A stretch of DNA of 64,000 bases, from assembly GCF_000004825.1 (NCBI RefSeq), contig NW_008805076.1:990920-1054919 (forward strand), in the 5' to 3' direction. Below are positions 1 through 13,600 of this stretch, piece by piece; position 1 is the stretch's first letter; each line of letters begins with the position of its first letter. This DNA comes from Heterostelium album PN500 (Eukaryota > Evosea > Eumycetozoa > Acytosteliales > Acytosteliaceae). The notes under the pieces are model-generated. The model worked only from the letters and a program-made list of their open reading frames with translations, made no database searches and was not told the origin of the DNA. A program made the position numbers and the translations under genes.

Positions 1-3000
1 GATTCGATTGTTGTGAGTCAACTGTTACTGAAACTGTTTTCTCACCTTCAGAACTGGATTGAGGAGCAACACATACAATCTGTTCATGATTCCATGTGAA
101 AACATTACAATCTTTACCATCGATGCTGACTTTATCTTGGACATTTCCAAAATTGGTTCCTTTGATAGTGACGATTGTATTTCTTGCCATTCTTCCTTTC
201 TCTGGTGTTATTTCACGTATATTTGGTTCTAAAGTTAGAAATAGGAACAAGTTATCATGTTAATAAAAATATACTATAATAATTATTATTATTGTTGATT
301 GTAAAATAATTTTAACATACTGTCATAAGAGAAATAGGTATTTTGTTGATTTAATTGACCTCCAACTTTGATTTCAATTGATTTCTTGACACCAGTACCA
401 ATTGGAATCTTACATTGTAATGAGTTCGAATCTTTCCAAGTCAGTGATTGACATGATTTACCACCAATCTTTACATAATTGTTTTGATCATTGGTTGGTG
501 TTGATGATGCCAAATCAGAAGGTACAAAGTTTGATCCAGTGATCATCAAAGTCAAATCACCATTGGTTGGTCCCGAATAATCTGAATCACTTGGTAGTGA
601 AGGTGCTATTATTATAGTTTGATATTAATATTAGTATTAATATCAATGTTTAATGAATGTTTAAAAATATTTAAACTTACGATTATAATCGATATGTTGA
701 TTGTTTGAATGTGTTTGTTTTCCAATGTAAAGTTTAAATGGAACATTCTTTCCAATACCAATTGGGATTTTACATGAAAGTTGATTGTGATCGATCCAAT
801 CGTAATCTGTGCATTTCTTTCCATTGACTTCGATATAACTCGAGGTTGGTCCACCATCTTGAACATCTTTTGGAACAAAGTTCTCTCCTTTGATTGTGAT
901 CGTTGATCCAGATGTATCACTGTTTGGTATTTCTGTAATCTCTGGTATTTTGTAATTGAATTTAGCTTTGACACTTTGTGAATCGATCGATATCGATAAT
1001 GGTTGGTCTTTTCCGATACCTTTGAGGAATTTGCATGATATTTGTGTTTCATCGATGAATGTGATATCATCACAAAGTTTATCATTGATGGTGAGATTGG
1101 AACCTTTTGGATCAACATCTTTCGGAACGAAATTGGTTCCTTTGATTGTGATCAATTCACCATGCGTCAAAACATTTGGAATCTCTTCAATGCTTGGTTC
1201 ATTGTATTTGAATATGTTTTCAGTTGTATTTTGATTGGCGATTCCAACTTCCAACGATATATTTTTACCAATTCCAGGTGGTGGAGTGCATTCGATTCTG
1301 TCTTGATCAATCCAATTGATATTTTTACATTCAACGTCATCGATTAAAACTTTAGAGTCTTTTGGATCAACATCTTTCGGAACAAAGTTGACACCATGAA
1401 TTGTAATGACTGATCCTCCTTTGGTATCACTTGAATCTACACTCTTAATGTGAGGTTCAGAATAAGAGAAATTCTTGACTCCATCGATATTCGATTGATT
1501 TCCAATGAAAACGGTTAATGTCAAGTTGGCACCAATTCCTGGGTGGAGAGTGCATGTAAATGAAGTTGAGTTTGTCCAAGTTGGTGTTGTGCAATTGTTT
1601 TCTCCGATTGTTAAATAACTGGTGTCGAAATCTGATTGTTTCAAAAACGTTTGATTTTTGGGAATGAAATTGAAACCATTGATTGTAATTTCATTGTTGG
1701 CACTTGTATTCAAATTTCCAACAATCGCCGAGATATTTGGTCCTAAAATATAAAATAAAATATAGAAAGAGAGTGTATAAAGTTAATATCTATCAAATTT
1801 ATAAGAATAATATTATATAAACTTTTAAAACTTACTTTCATATGAGAAATTAAATAGAATTTGATTTGGTTCAATGTTTAACATTGATTGATTTCCCAAG
1901 AAGAGAGAAATGCTAAGATTGGCACCAACACCAGCATAGATCTCTGTGTGTACCAATGATGAATTCACCCATGTGATATTCTTAAAATGGTAGTGACCAA
2001 TGGAAATATTACTTCTGTCAAATCCACGTTCATATTCGATAAGTGGAACTTCATAATAATCCTCAGATTCTTCATCATAAACGAATTTTTGTTCTTTTGG
2101 TGAGAAATTCGTTCCAAAAATTGAGAGTGTTACTGAACCATCAGTTCCAGATGTATTGTTGGTTACTTTGGAGATTAATGGTCTTGGGAAAACGAGTGAG
2201 TCTGTTGAATTTCCAGATAGTTGTTGAAGAACTTCAAGAATGACAATGTTGTCATTTCCAACACCTGTTGGTAGTCTACACTTAATACAATCAAATTCCA
2301 TTGATCTGAATTCTTTATCTATTTCAATGTATGGATCGAAATCTTTATCTGGTGTTTGTTGTGTTGGTACTTCAATTGCTTGGCCATCTTCATTTGAATA
2401 TAACTTGTTTGGAAAACAAACACTTTCTTCATCTACAATACACTCATAAAGTTGATAATGATCATTGGACATATTAACTGATGGAACAAACTCGGTCATT
2501 GTTGCAAGATTGAGACCAACAACCCAGAAATTACCTCCATATGATGTGTTGACGAATGGTTCTTGAACAACTTGAAGAATAGTTGGTGCAATATAATCGA
2601 AAGGTAAAAAGTTGGATTGTTGTGAATCGACATGAATACTGAATTTAAGATTCTTTCCACCACCAATGACAGATTTACAAGTAATCTTGTTGTCACTGTC
2701 ACGAATGAGACTATTGCAGGTCAAACTCGAGATTGGTGATTCATCAATTGTCAGAGATTCATCACCAAATTGAGAACCAGTGATAATTATATCTTCTTCT
2801 CCATTGGTTTTCCACATTACTTTGGAGATTGAATCGATCTTTGGTGCTTTATGATCAATAAAGTCAAGTTGTTCATAAATTTGACCACCAACTTCAATTG
2901 AAATATTTTTGTTCAATCCAGATCCTCTGGTTTTAAAAGTAATATATTCTTTTGAATCTTGGATACCACCAGAGATCAATGCGATTGAGACTCCACCAAT

Positions 3001-6000
3001 CTTTAACTTAATGTCGTTTACTGTTGATGTCATGGAGAAAAGATTGCTTCCATAAAGTGTAACCTCTGAACCTACTGTGTTGAATTGTTCAGATGGTCGT
3101 GGAGAACTGATTGTTGGTGCATTGTATTGGAATTGGAATGTGTTTGGAAGTCTAAGTAAAGGTTTTTTTGGTGTAGTGATTGAAATCAATTTGGTTCCAA
3201 GTCCAGATGGAATTGTACATTGCTTTTGGTGGAGATCATCTTCATTGGTATAGTCACAGTCTTCGAGGTAAATGTCACCAAACTTTACTAGGAGATATTG
3301 AAGATTTCGACCTTTGATGATGAGTGTTGTTTCATCTTTGGTGTCACCTGTCAATGGTCCAACGGATAGAATGAATGGATCAACTGGACAACTTTGAAGA
3401 AGTTCTCCACTTTCAAACTCAACTTTTGTTGAATGAGTAAAGCTACAGATCTTTCCATCAAACATGACAATTCCAAAACCTTCTTCTGGTTCATTCTCCA
3501 ATGGAATAAAATAGGTTGAAAGGTGATCTCCATAGGTGATAACTTTTTCTGTTTGAGTTAAAACACCAATCAATTCCGTGATAATATCAAGACCAAGTGG
3601 AGTGATCGAAGAGAATGGATAACCTTGGTGCATTGGAATATTACAGTAATATCTATCTCGAATACCAATTTGATACTTCAAATATTGTGAACTACGTAAA
3701 TATCTGTTCAACGGAGATTCATAAATCGCCTTCCAAATAACATTGGATGATAATTGATGTTCATCAAATTGAACCCATTTTCCAACAGTTTCATAAAGTT
3801 TACTGAGTGAAAGTGTTTGGAAATTCGATTCACAAACTTGAAATCTTCCTAATATCTCATAAATTGGGTCTGTTGGTGGATTTGTTGGACTCTGAAAATT
3901 AAAAAGTTTGATTGTTAGAATGATATTCATAAAATAATAAATTAAATATTACTTACATCCAAACAGAAATTACATTTGTAAATATAATTTAAATTCATGA
4001 CACGATCTAAGTTGTCAAAAATCATTGTTGTGTCGATGACAGAACTCTGAATCTTTGACTTTAGAACATCGATGACTGTGAATATATCGGATGGAACATT
4101 CTCTTTGATGATCTCTTTGATCAGTGGGAATGATAAGGAATCTAATCCACTGGTAAAGCTATCTTGGTAGAATATCTCATCTTGATCAGCTTGGTTATCG
4201 ATGATATCCCAAAGGAATGATGCAATGAGTCCTGAAGAACGAGCAACTGGTTGAACAACTCCATTCTTTTGATAGATTTCAAGTGAAACAGGTGAATCAC
4301 AATGAATGATTTGCTTTATATCTGATCTCAGATATGGGAAAATATCCTGTTAATTTTGAAAAATAAAATATTATAATAAAAATAAATAAATAAAAATAAA
4401 TAAATAAAAATAAATAAATAAAATAAATTTAAAAATTAAATGAAAAATAAAAAAATAAGAAAGAAATAATCAAAATAAATTAAATAAAAAATAAATAAAT
4501 AAAATAAAAAAATAGTTAGTAAGATATTTTGATTTAACGATCAATCAAAAAAATATAAAAAGAGCGGGGTTTTTCATTCTTACCTGTTTGAATTTGAGCG
4601 CGAAAGAATAAATCAATGCTTTTCTTATTGCCAATTGTTCATCTGATTCTTTTTGTTGAATTCGATCATTAATATTTAGAGAATCTAATTTATAGTTATT
4701 ATTTAATGATGTTATATAGTGATAAGAATATGAAAGGAACAAATCATCAATACACAAGTTATCGATTTGTATTCCATAGTTGTTGTTATCGTTGATTATT
4801 GCTGTGTGTTGATTATTAATTTTAACTGTAATTTGTGGTTGTGTGAAAGTGCTATCAGTGTTGACAATTGGATACAAATCTACCAACATTTGTAAAGTAC
4901 GATAAAACATTAATACATTTGTATCGTAAGTACTGACAGTCTCTGGTGAAAATAGATTGTCTTGATACTTTAGAATGGTAGAGTATACAATGTATTCAGA
5001 GTCTTCAGAATAGTATTGAATACTAATACCTCTCTTATTATCTTTCAGATACAATCTAATCTCAGGAGTGTAATACTTGACAATGTCAACAGAAGCAAAT
5101 TCATTGGTTTGATATTCAAAGATACCACAATCACCCTGACATAACGGATCGGAAGCAGGCACAACAGTCAATTCAGTATCAGGAAGACTTGAATCGAATG
5201 GAGTACGAGAAAGGAGTGAACCGATATTGGTACTGACAGTGTTGACTTGGAATCTAACTTGACCTTTTCCATTGAAATCACTCTGCAGTTTAGTCTCACA
5301 ATCAAGTGACGAGCAAATACTTGATCTAAGTTTGTAGGCAGTATTGATTAGGAAAGTATTGGCAGCACTCGAGGTAACAACACACACAAACGAGGCAGGT
5401 GATGAAGACAAAGTTGGATGGTAATCACCAAGACATATTCTGAGTTTGTCAAATGCAAATCCTGGTGCCTCGACATCTGATATCCAATGTCTACTCTCCA
5501 AAGGTATGTTGTATTGATTTGAAAAATCAATTGGCAATCTATTCTCGACCAAACTACTAAAACTAGCAGTGGCAACGGCATCTCTCTAATTAATACAATA
5601 GAATCATTAGTATTTATATTTATATTAACTTTGTTACAGTGTAATTCAATATCATCTATTTACTTACAGGAACGGTAGTGTATCCAAAGAAAGATTGCCA
5701 AGCACTTGATTGTAAACCACTGTGGATTTCAATAGTTGGGCTGATGTACTGTTTGGCTGAGGAATCAACGATTGATCCTTCAAATATATTATTCAAGAAT
5801 CTTAGATTTCTTTCACTGAATGTGTTAAAATAAATCTTTGGAACCAATGGCACTAAAGTATTAAAAAATGCAGTCATCTCTAAATCGCTAAGGCCGATAA
5901 GAGTATGACATAAAAATGAATGACCGATATTCAAATTAATCGATTGTTCATCAGCCAAATGGTAGTCTTGAGGGAACCACTTTCCTGGATAGCTTGAAGG

Positions 6001-6450
6001 CATTGCAACCTCATTATTAGTGGGCAAAATAGCAGGAAAACCAGGCATAGTGTGTTTTACGTGAATTCCATTTCCAGAACTGGTAAGTGCAACAAATCCT
6101 TTGGATGTACCATACTGATCAGGTTGCCACTGGCCATTTAGAGGTGTCTCTTGATTTCCATTTTTGTCACCAAACTGCCAAGGCTTGTCATTGAACATCA
6201 AAACTTCATTGTTTTTGATACTCTCAAGCGTTCTTCCAAGTGCACTTTCAGCCAGAGTGATATCACTAAGAAAAATTACATTATGCTCGTCCATGTACAA
6301 ATATGCATTGGTTAATGGTAGTTTTTTGATATACCACCATTGCACATTATTGTTGTCAGGTGACAAACAACTTGGAATAGCTGTAATAAAAGAAATATTA
6401 TTACAAATAAATATAATTAATATATAAATATATAAATATTTATTCTTCAT
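1..6450 (-). CDS. Secreted DNase II-like / IPT-TIG repeat protein (3' end outside window)
   Basis: Large spliced gene; about 1,935 residues lie in the window. Predicted exons: 6450-5668, 5585-4584, 4346-3957, 3891-1836, 1742-681, 605-321 and 228 to beyond base 1, all with GT..AG borders that keep frame. The start at 6450 opens a typical signal peptide (MKNKYLYIYILIIFI...). Residues about 25-300 match the DNase II fold: WWYIKKLP, YLYMDE, GRTLESI, MFNDKP, SKGFVAL, HVKHTMPGFP, GHSFLCHTL, and LGDYHP in place of the usual GDMNR. DNase II enzymes need two HxK motifs; here the first reads GTSKG and the second ESRHW, so both catalytic histidines appear lost. A helical linker follows, then at least ten IPT/TIG repeats (GxNFVPKDV, CxxPxGIGKN), several with one phase-1 exon per repeat. 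Probably a secreted or surface binding protein. It is divergent from, and paralogous to, the gene at 7691-19501. Confidence 0.85.
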
Positions 6451-7690
6451 ATTTTTTTTAAATAATAGTATTATTATTAATTTTAATAAAATTTTACATG
6501 TGATTAGATACCCAGATGAAACTCGTCCAATCAATCACTCGTTTCAAACTAATAAAAAAATTTATTAATTTTTTTTTGAAAAACTATTATACAAAAGCTA
6601 GATATTTAGCGATCACGGTTTGTCTCTCAACGGAATCATTTTACTTCTGATGGCCTAATGTTAAATACAAGTGCAAAGTGTAAACTAGCTCTTGGGGCCT
6701 GTAACCCAAATAAAATAAATACACCAACCCTTGGTTTTTTTATTTTGGAGTAATTCTTTTTTTTAAAAGATCCTTGTAGTTCTTTTAATCCAAATCATAG
6801 TGTATATTAACGATATACAGAGGGAAGATAGTTTTGATTGGTAACCTCAAACATGAATTAATTACTTAACGCCGAAAAAAAAATTGTAATTTTGTACGTA
6901 AGTTTGCATTATTATGGATTCCTAAAAAAAGTTTTATGAAAATTTTGATGCGAGTTTTGTAACACATAACGAGTGAAAATGTGCCTGTTTTTAGTGGGGG
7001 TCCAAAATTTTTTAATGTGATAACTGTACTTCCCTCATTTGCAAACTTTGTGAAAAACTGTGAAACAACATGGTTCAAAGTATAGAGTAAAAACGTTTTG
7101 ACTTATAGAAGGATGTGAAGGAGAGATTATATTAAGATTTCGTGTAATGACAACACAAGAATTAAGATCTTTCTGATGTTGTTGTTTTTCACAGAGTTTA
7201 CAAATGAGGGAAGTAAAGTTGGCTCATTAAAACTTCGTCAATCAATATGCAAATAAAAATTTGATATTTTTATGATAAACGAAAGTAAAATGATCTTGAA
7301 AAAAATCTTTAATCATTCTATAACGAGATGAAAAAGGATGCATATTGATCAATTTTTTTTTTTTGTTTACAAAAACGAGATTCCTAAAAATCTTGAATCT
7401 TTTTTTGCGATCAAACCTTTACCACAGAGCATACTTTTTTGGTTTTTTGATTGATCCCTCATTCTTTTCATTAACCGAATAAACCTTTGCTACAACTTTT
7501 AGGGAATGGGATTCAATTCAATACTATTATAATCTTATTTTTCACTGGTTAATCGCCTGAATCAATTTGGTCAATAGTTAACCAATCACTCGTTTTAAAA
7601 ATAAAATAGTTTTTTAATCATTTACAAATCTTCATTATATAATAATATATAAAAATAATTCAAATAATTCTATATATTATAAAATAAAAG
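6451..7690. other. Divergent intergenic region between the two DNase II-IPT genes
   Basis: About 1.2 kb without a convincing gene, holding the 5' flanks of both neighbours. It contains an imperfect inverted repeat (arms 7023-7059 and 7183-7219, about four mismatches) sharing the core CAAATGAGGGAAGTA. A 70-codon ORF on the minus strand spans the left arm, but its composition is not protein-like. Confidence 0.6.
7023..7219. repeat. Imperfect inverted repeat, about 37-bp arms
   Basis: The reverse complement of 7023-7059 matches 7183-7219 with about four differences. The loop is about 120 bp. It could be a decayed foldback element or a transcribed hairpin in the shared promoter region. No target duplication was seen. 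Confidence 0.55.
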
Positions 7691-10600
7691 ATGAAAGAAA
7701 TAATAATATTATTATTTTTATCATTTATCGTTATTGTTTGGACAACTGATCAGGTAAAATTCGAATTTGATAATGAAATCTATCAAGATGGTTTTAGGGT
7801 ATCGATCAAACTTCCAGATGGATATTCTTTTGACAAGGATAAATTCAAGGTTACTGCTGAAGATGGAACTAATGTTAAACCATGTACTTTTGTTGAAAGA
7901 GTTGGTACTAATGTAGTTTACAAAATTCCAAATCTGAGAGTAGTATTTGACATTGATGATGATGATGATGATGGTAGTGATGGTAGTGATGGTATGGTTG
8001 GTAGTGATGGTAGTGATGGTAGTGATGATCGTCCTAAGTCAACCCGTCCACTCAAACGAGGTAAATCATCAATTACCAATAGTTACTCTCTTGTCATCTT
8101 GGATCAATCAACAATGAACCCACCACAATCCTTTTTATTGCAATTCACAAGTATGTATATATCTTATTATTCAAAAATGTGTTGAAAATGATTTTCTAAT
8201 ATTTCAAATTTTTTACTCAATAAAGATCCTTCTATCATTTATGATGATCTTGTGATTCTAGAAGGAACAAAAACCTTCAAGTTTAAAGGTTATTCTCTCC
8301 ATTTTCCAAACTATGCTCCAAAGATAACTCTAGTCCGTATTCCCCAAGGTGTACCAGTTGTCAAGTTTGAATGTTTAATCACGGCAGTCATTTCAAAAGA
8401 TGAAATCGAATGTACCACCACTCAAGTAGTTCCATTTGGTAGTTATTTTTTTAATTTTGAATATGCTGATTCGCACAACAGAAATTTTCCATTCACAATC
8501 ACAGCACTTCGTAAGTTCACCAAATTTGATTAAATTATTTTTTTTAATTTTAATTTTAATTATTTTTTTTTATAATTTTTTAGCAAAAATCATCCCAACA
8601 ACAGAACTCTCTTTAAACTCACATCTATCATATGATGACATTATTATCAAGACTGATTCATTCATTTCAAGTTTTAAAAAAGATCAAGTTGAAGTGAACT
8701 TTATTAATGAAGATCAATCTAAAACTGTAAAGTGTACTGTTAAAGAACTTTTGAAAGATGATAATCAAATCAAATGCTCTTTAGATGTCCCAACCAACTT
8801 CCCTTCAGGTATTGTCAATGCTTACGTCAATGTACTTGGTAAAACAATCACTGGTTCACAAAAGTATAACTTTTTTGGTAATTATCAAATTGTTTTATAG
8901 ATTAAAGAATCTTTTAAATGATCGCTTTATTTACAACTCTGTGTTTCTCTCTTCTTTTTTATTTATTAGTTCCGAGTTTCCCAAGTATGGGACTTGATAT
9001 TTCGGGTCCTATGACAGGAGATGTAAAGTTTGTGATTGATGGTGAGCATCTTGACCCATCTGGATCTGTTTTCATTGGTACAAGTGATATAAAACTGGTG
9101 TGTCAATATAAAGCAGCTGTACCACCATCGACATGGGACCAATACGAATGTCTTTCACACTTGTATTTCCCAGATGCTACAAATCCACCTGTTTGGGAGT
9201 ATAAAATCAATACAAAGATGTATGGAAGAGACTACCCAACTGAATATACCTATATATTTAATTGTATGTAAAGTTTAGATTATCTTTCTTAAAGAGTCAA
9301 TATCTAATTTAATCTTTTAATTTCATACAGATCCTAAATTTGATTTGACACCAACTCAATCGATTAAGATTATCAATATCGGACATTCAATAAGTACACT
9401 CAAAGGTAAAAACTTGGAAATCATAAACAAGATTACATTGAATGATATCGCTTTGAATACCAATGACTTCCAGATTGTAGACAATACTCTTTCAATTGAA
9501 ATTGTTAGTACTGCATTGGTTGGTGATCAAACAATCAAATTCTTTGTTGAGAAGAGTCTAACCTCGAATGATGGAACTGTCGTTGAACATTCATATCAAG
9601 TTAAACCCGATATTGAAATGAAATTACTTGGTAACTATCATCAATCAGTTATAAATATTATTGATAAATTGATTATTAATGATCTATAATAGCACCGACA
9701 ATCAAGGCCAAAGATGATAATACACTTTCATTTTACTTCTTGGATGACGCAACCAGTAAATCAATTATCTTTGATCTCACAGATTTCCCAGAGAAACAAG
9801 ATTATTTGATTAAAATTGGAACCTACAATAAAATTGGAACCTACAACTTGAATTGTGCTCCAGAAACAACTTCTGCACCAACTCCAATTAAATGTAGTGG
9901 TATCCAAGATTTATCATTGAGCAATCTACCAACTGAATTCCCGATTTCAATTGTATTTGATCCAAACAATGCCAAACCAGGTTTTATCAAGACAATTGAT
10001 TCCACTCTCAAATTCAAATACACTGGTAACTATCATATAATCATTTATTTATTATTGTTTCACAAAACTAATTTATTTCAATTCAGGACTTGTATTTGAT
10101 GTTCAAAGTCTCTTTGCTAATGATATCCAAAGTACTTATGGAGGATACTTTAGAATGCTAAATGGAGAGGAACTTAATCGTATTGAATCTCTTTCAATTG
10201 GTGATGCACCACTACCTATTGACCATGTTCTAACTATCAGAAGAGATGGAATTGCCGACGATTTATTTGTAACTGGAAGAGTATTAAACTATGACACTGC
10301 AACCCAGAGAATGAGAATGCTCATCGATAAACAAACTGTTAATTATTCAGAAGATCTATTCACGGTGTCGTTCGTTGGTGTTTATAGTAGCCATACTGCA
10401 AATACAGTTACAATGTTTGAGGTAGATCCTCTTACTCATGAAGAGCTTATAACCAACTATGTTGTAGATGGTATATATGTTGGTCATGTCGATTCGATTT
10501 GCACTATTGTGGTCAATGGAGATTTCGACTACAATACATTTACTCTCACAATTGGAAATGAGGAGTATGAAATCGACAAAGCCAAGAGAGTAAAACCAGT

Positions 10601-13600
10601 CTACTCAATCACATCAAGTACTCTTGGATTAGATCCAACAACAAACACATTCCCACCCAATCCACCAAGAGAATTCATTGAAATCGAAGTGATTGGTGTC
10701 ACTTTTACCAACAATGAAATTACTTTCCCTTCAGAACATTCATTCACAGTGAGTGCTGATCTTGAGAATATCAAAGAAAGTGGATGCCTTCTCATCAATC
10801 CAACAGCTCCACTCAAACAATCGATGATATGTTCACTCCCAGAACCAAAGACCACTGATTTAAACAAAAGAGCACTTCGATACACCGTTGGAGGCAGAAC
10901 AATCACCAATCAAATTCTTCAATTTAAAGTTCCGAGAATCATCAATGCAACACCATTATTTGGTTCAAAATATAATGATGATCGATTGACGATTTCCTAT
11001 ACCAAAGGTGACTCAACAGCTGTTCAAATCAGACTTGTTAAACTTTCTGGTGTGACGATTGCTCTCACTTCTTGTCACCCCGAGACTGCACTTGGTAATA
11101 ATCAGTTCCAAATGTCATGTAACAAAACAGCAGGTCAAGCAAGTGGAAAATATTTGAGTTCGGTAAGTATTCGATCCAACTCTATCCGCTTATTCATTGG
11201 AGAGAATTTATTTCAATAACTATGGTAACTATCAAAATGATGATCAATCTTTTAGTTTTTTTAAACTAATATCATTTCTTTTTTTGAATAGGTATTTCAT
11301 GCTTGGGACAAGCAAATGGACCAATTAATCAATATAATAATAAACCAGTTTCATGGTGGTTCACTTATAAATTACAACACACAGCCAAATATTTTAACCA
11401 AGATACAACCAACAGTTATTTATACACCGATGAATCAATGGATAGTATGATTATGAGGGATCATCTCACACCAGAAGGAGATTATGTAAAAAATCCAGAT
11501 AAAAATTATAATATCGACCTAAACCAAAAACTTTCACCACTTGCAGCCACCTTTAAACAATTGAGTACAACCAACTCCTACTATTACGTGTATGTATATT
11601 CATTACCAAAACAAGCTATAAATGATTCAAAATTATTAATGAATGAGAAATCTTTTGAACTCATCCAGTTGGAACGACCAAACAGGTAAAAGAACAGAAA
11701 CAGGTGGAAGAGGAGACATAGATTCTGCATCTCTATTTGCTCATTCCAAAGGATTTGTTATTTATGATATCGAGGATGGTGTTGCCAAAGGAATTCATGT
11801 CACACATACAAATCCACTTTTTCCCACAAAAAAAACAGATTTCTATGAACATTTCACTCAAACCGGTGTTAATCTATACAAGTGGCTTGGTAAAGCAGAT
11901 CCAGGACAGAATTTCTTTTGTTACAACTTTGAAGATCTCTCTGATGTTATTGATACAATGGTGAAAAACAAGGTATATATGAGTAACCACCAAAATGGAC
12001 AAAGAATACCAGCGAACACAGTCATGTGTCGTGGAAATATTCCATGTGTTGACCTCTATAGAATCACCAATGTACCTACATTTAATACTAGATCTCAATT
12101 CTATACAACTGTAAGCAATTCATTTGAATGTATATTTATTTTTTTTATATTAAATAATCAATTCTTCAACTTTAGCAATGTACCAATAGAATACAAGCAA
12201 TCTATGATCAAAGATGGACAGAAATCGAGGATGACAGGGATGATGACTTCATGGAAAGGTTACAAGATAATGATTTGACTGATATTGAAATTGAAGAATT
12301 AAATGATGATTTTCCAATTCAAAGATATCAAAATTTACAGGATCATTGCTATTGGATGATTGAACATAGAATCAAAGGTCTTCAAAAACCATTAATTTCC
12401 AAAGTCATCAAATCATTCGCTAAAACTAATATTGAAATTCCAGCTTTGGAAAAAAATATTTTGTCAATAAGAGGTAGACATAATTATAAATTCATCAATC
12501 CATTATTACCTTGGGAGCTAGTCCAAAAACCGGGAACACCACAATTTGACGGTGTTGATATTTATGAAGTTATTGCTTCAGTTTACTATAAAAGAAAATT
12601 CTTTGTCGCCACTTATCACAGTAAGTACTACATTCCAAGTCAATACAATGCAAAAGAGCTAACAATAAATATCCATTCCGATTTTAGTGGGAGGTGCTCA
12701 GATACCTTTGTACCAAGTTGCAACCCTTGCTCAAGTTGGTTTTCTTCGTAAGTTGACCAAAAATTATAAATCACTTTTACGATGCAATCATTAACACTTT
12801 AAATAGAATTAACCTCTGAACTCTTGGTAAGAAGAGATGCACTTGGAACTCCTGTCACACCAGCAAATGATTGGCCAAACCTATCTTTTTCAGGATATAA
12901 ACAAGATCACTCGAAATTTATGATCGACATGTTCCCATATGATGTTCCAAATCCAACAATTTGTTTTGGAGAATCAAATCGACATTCACTCCAGGTATGA
13001 CTGATTCTTTTAATTAAACTGATATTAAGTTCACTAACATTAATAATTTAATGATGTAGCCACATAGAGGTGGAGGTTGCACATGTTTTGAAGACGAAAA
13101 ACTTTCACGTGAGATGCATAGTTTTATTAGATCATATTCAGTCAAAATTGCAGGTACAGATGAGAGTGAAAACTATAAACATCGTAGTAGAGTTATTTCA
13201 CATTTAGTTGATCAAATAATTAGGATCAATGTTCCAAACTTTGATGGTCAAGTTCAACTTTTAGTCAAGAAAGGAAACGGACATCACTTTATCCCTGAAA
13301 TTCCTTTACAAACACTCACAATCACCGCGGCCACCCCAACTCACGATATCACGAGACAAATCAGAATTGTAAGAACAACATCACCATATACAACAGATGC
13401 TCAGAACACAAATGAAGAGGAAGTCTCCCAACTTAAACCATATGTATCAAGTTACCTATGGACACCAATAACACCACTCCAATCCAGGTCATTGAAGACT
13501 TATAGTGAACCAACACATTTAACAGTTGAATACAAAGCATTAGATGTTACTGGAGCAACCATCACTTCAATCAATACACTTCATACATGTACCAACGATC

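Noticed and set aside
6866-7078. 70-codon ORF in the divergent promoter
   Set aside because: It overlaps an inverted-repeat arm, has no plausible partner exon and ends in a poly-Phe run.
11590-11668. Apparent frameshift between WWFTYKL and AHSKGFV halves of the DNase II domain
   Set aside because: A 79-nt GTATGT...CCAG intron restores frame and yields YYYVWNDQTG, matching the family.
12588-12751. Reading-through ORF with HSKYYIPS as the second DNase II HxK motif
   Set aside because: This stretch is an intron (donor GTAAGT at 12621, acceptor before 12688). The spliced frame gives DHSKFMID with the flanking GESNRH and RGGGC that match the family.
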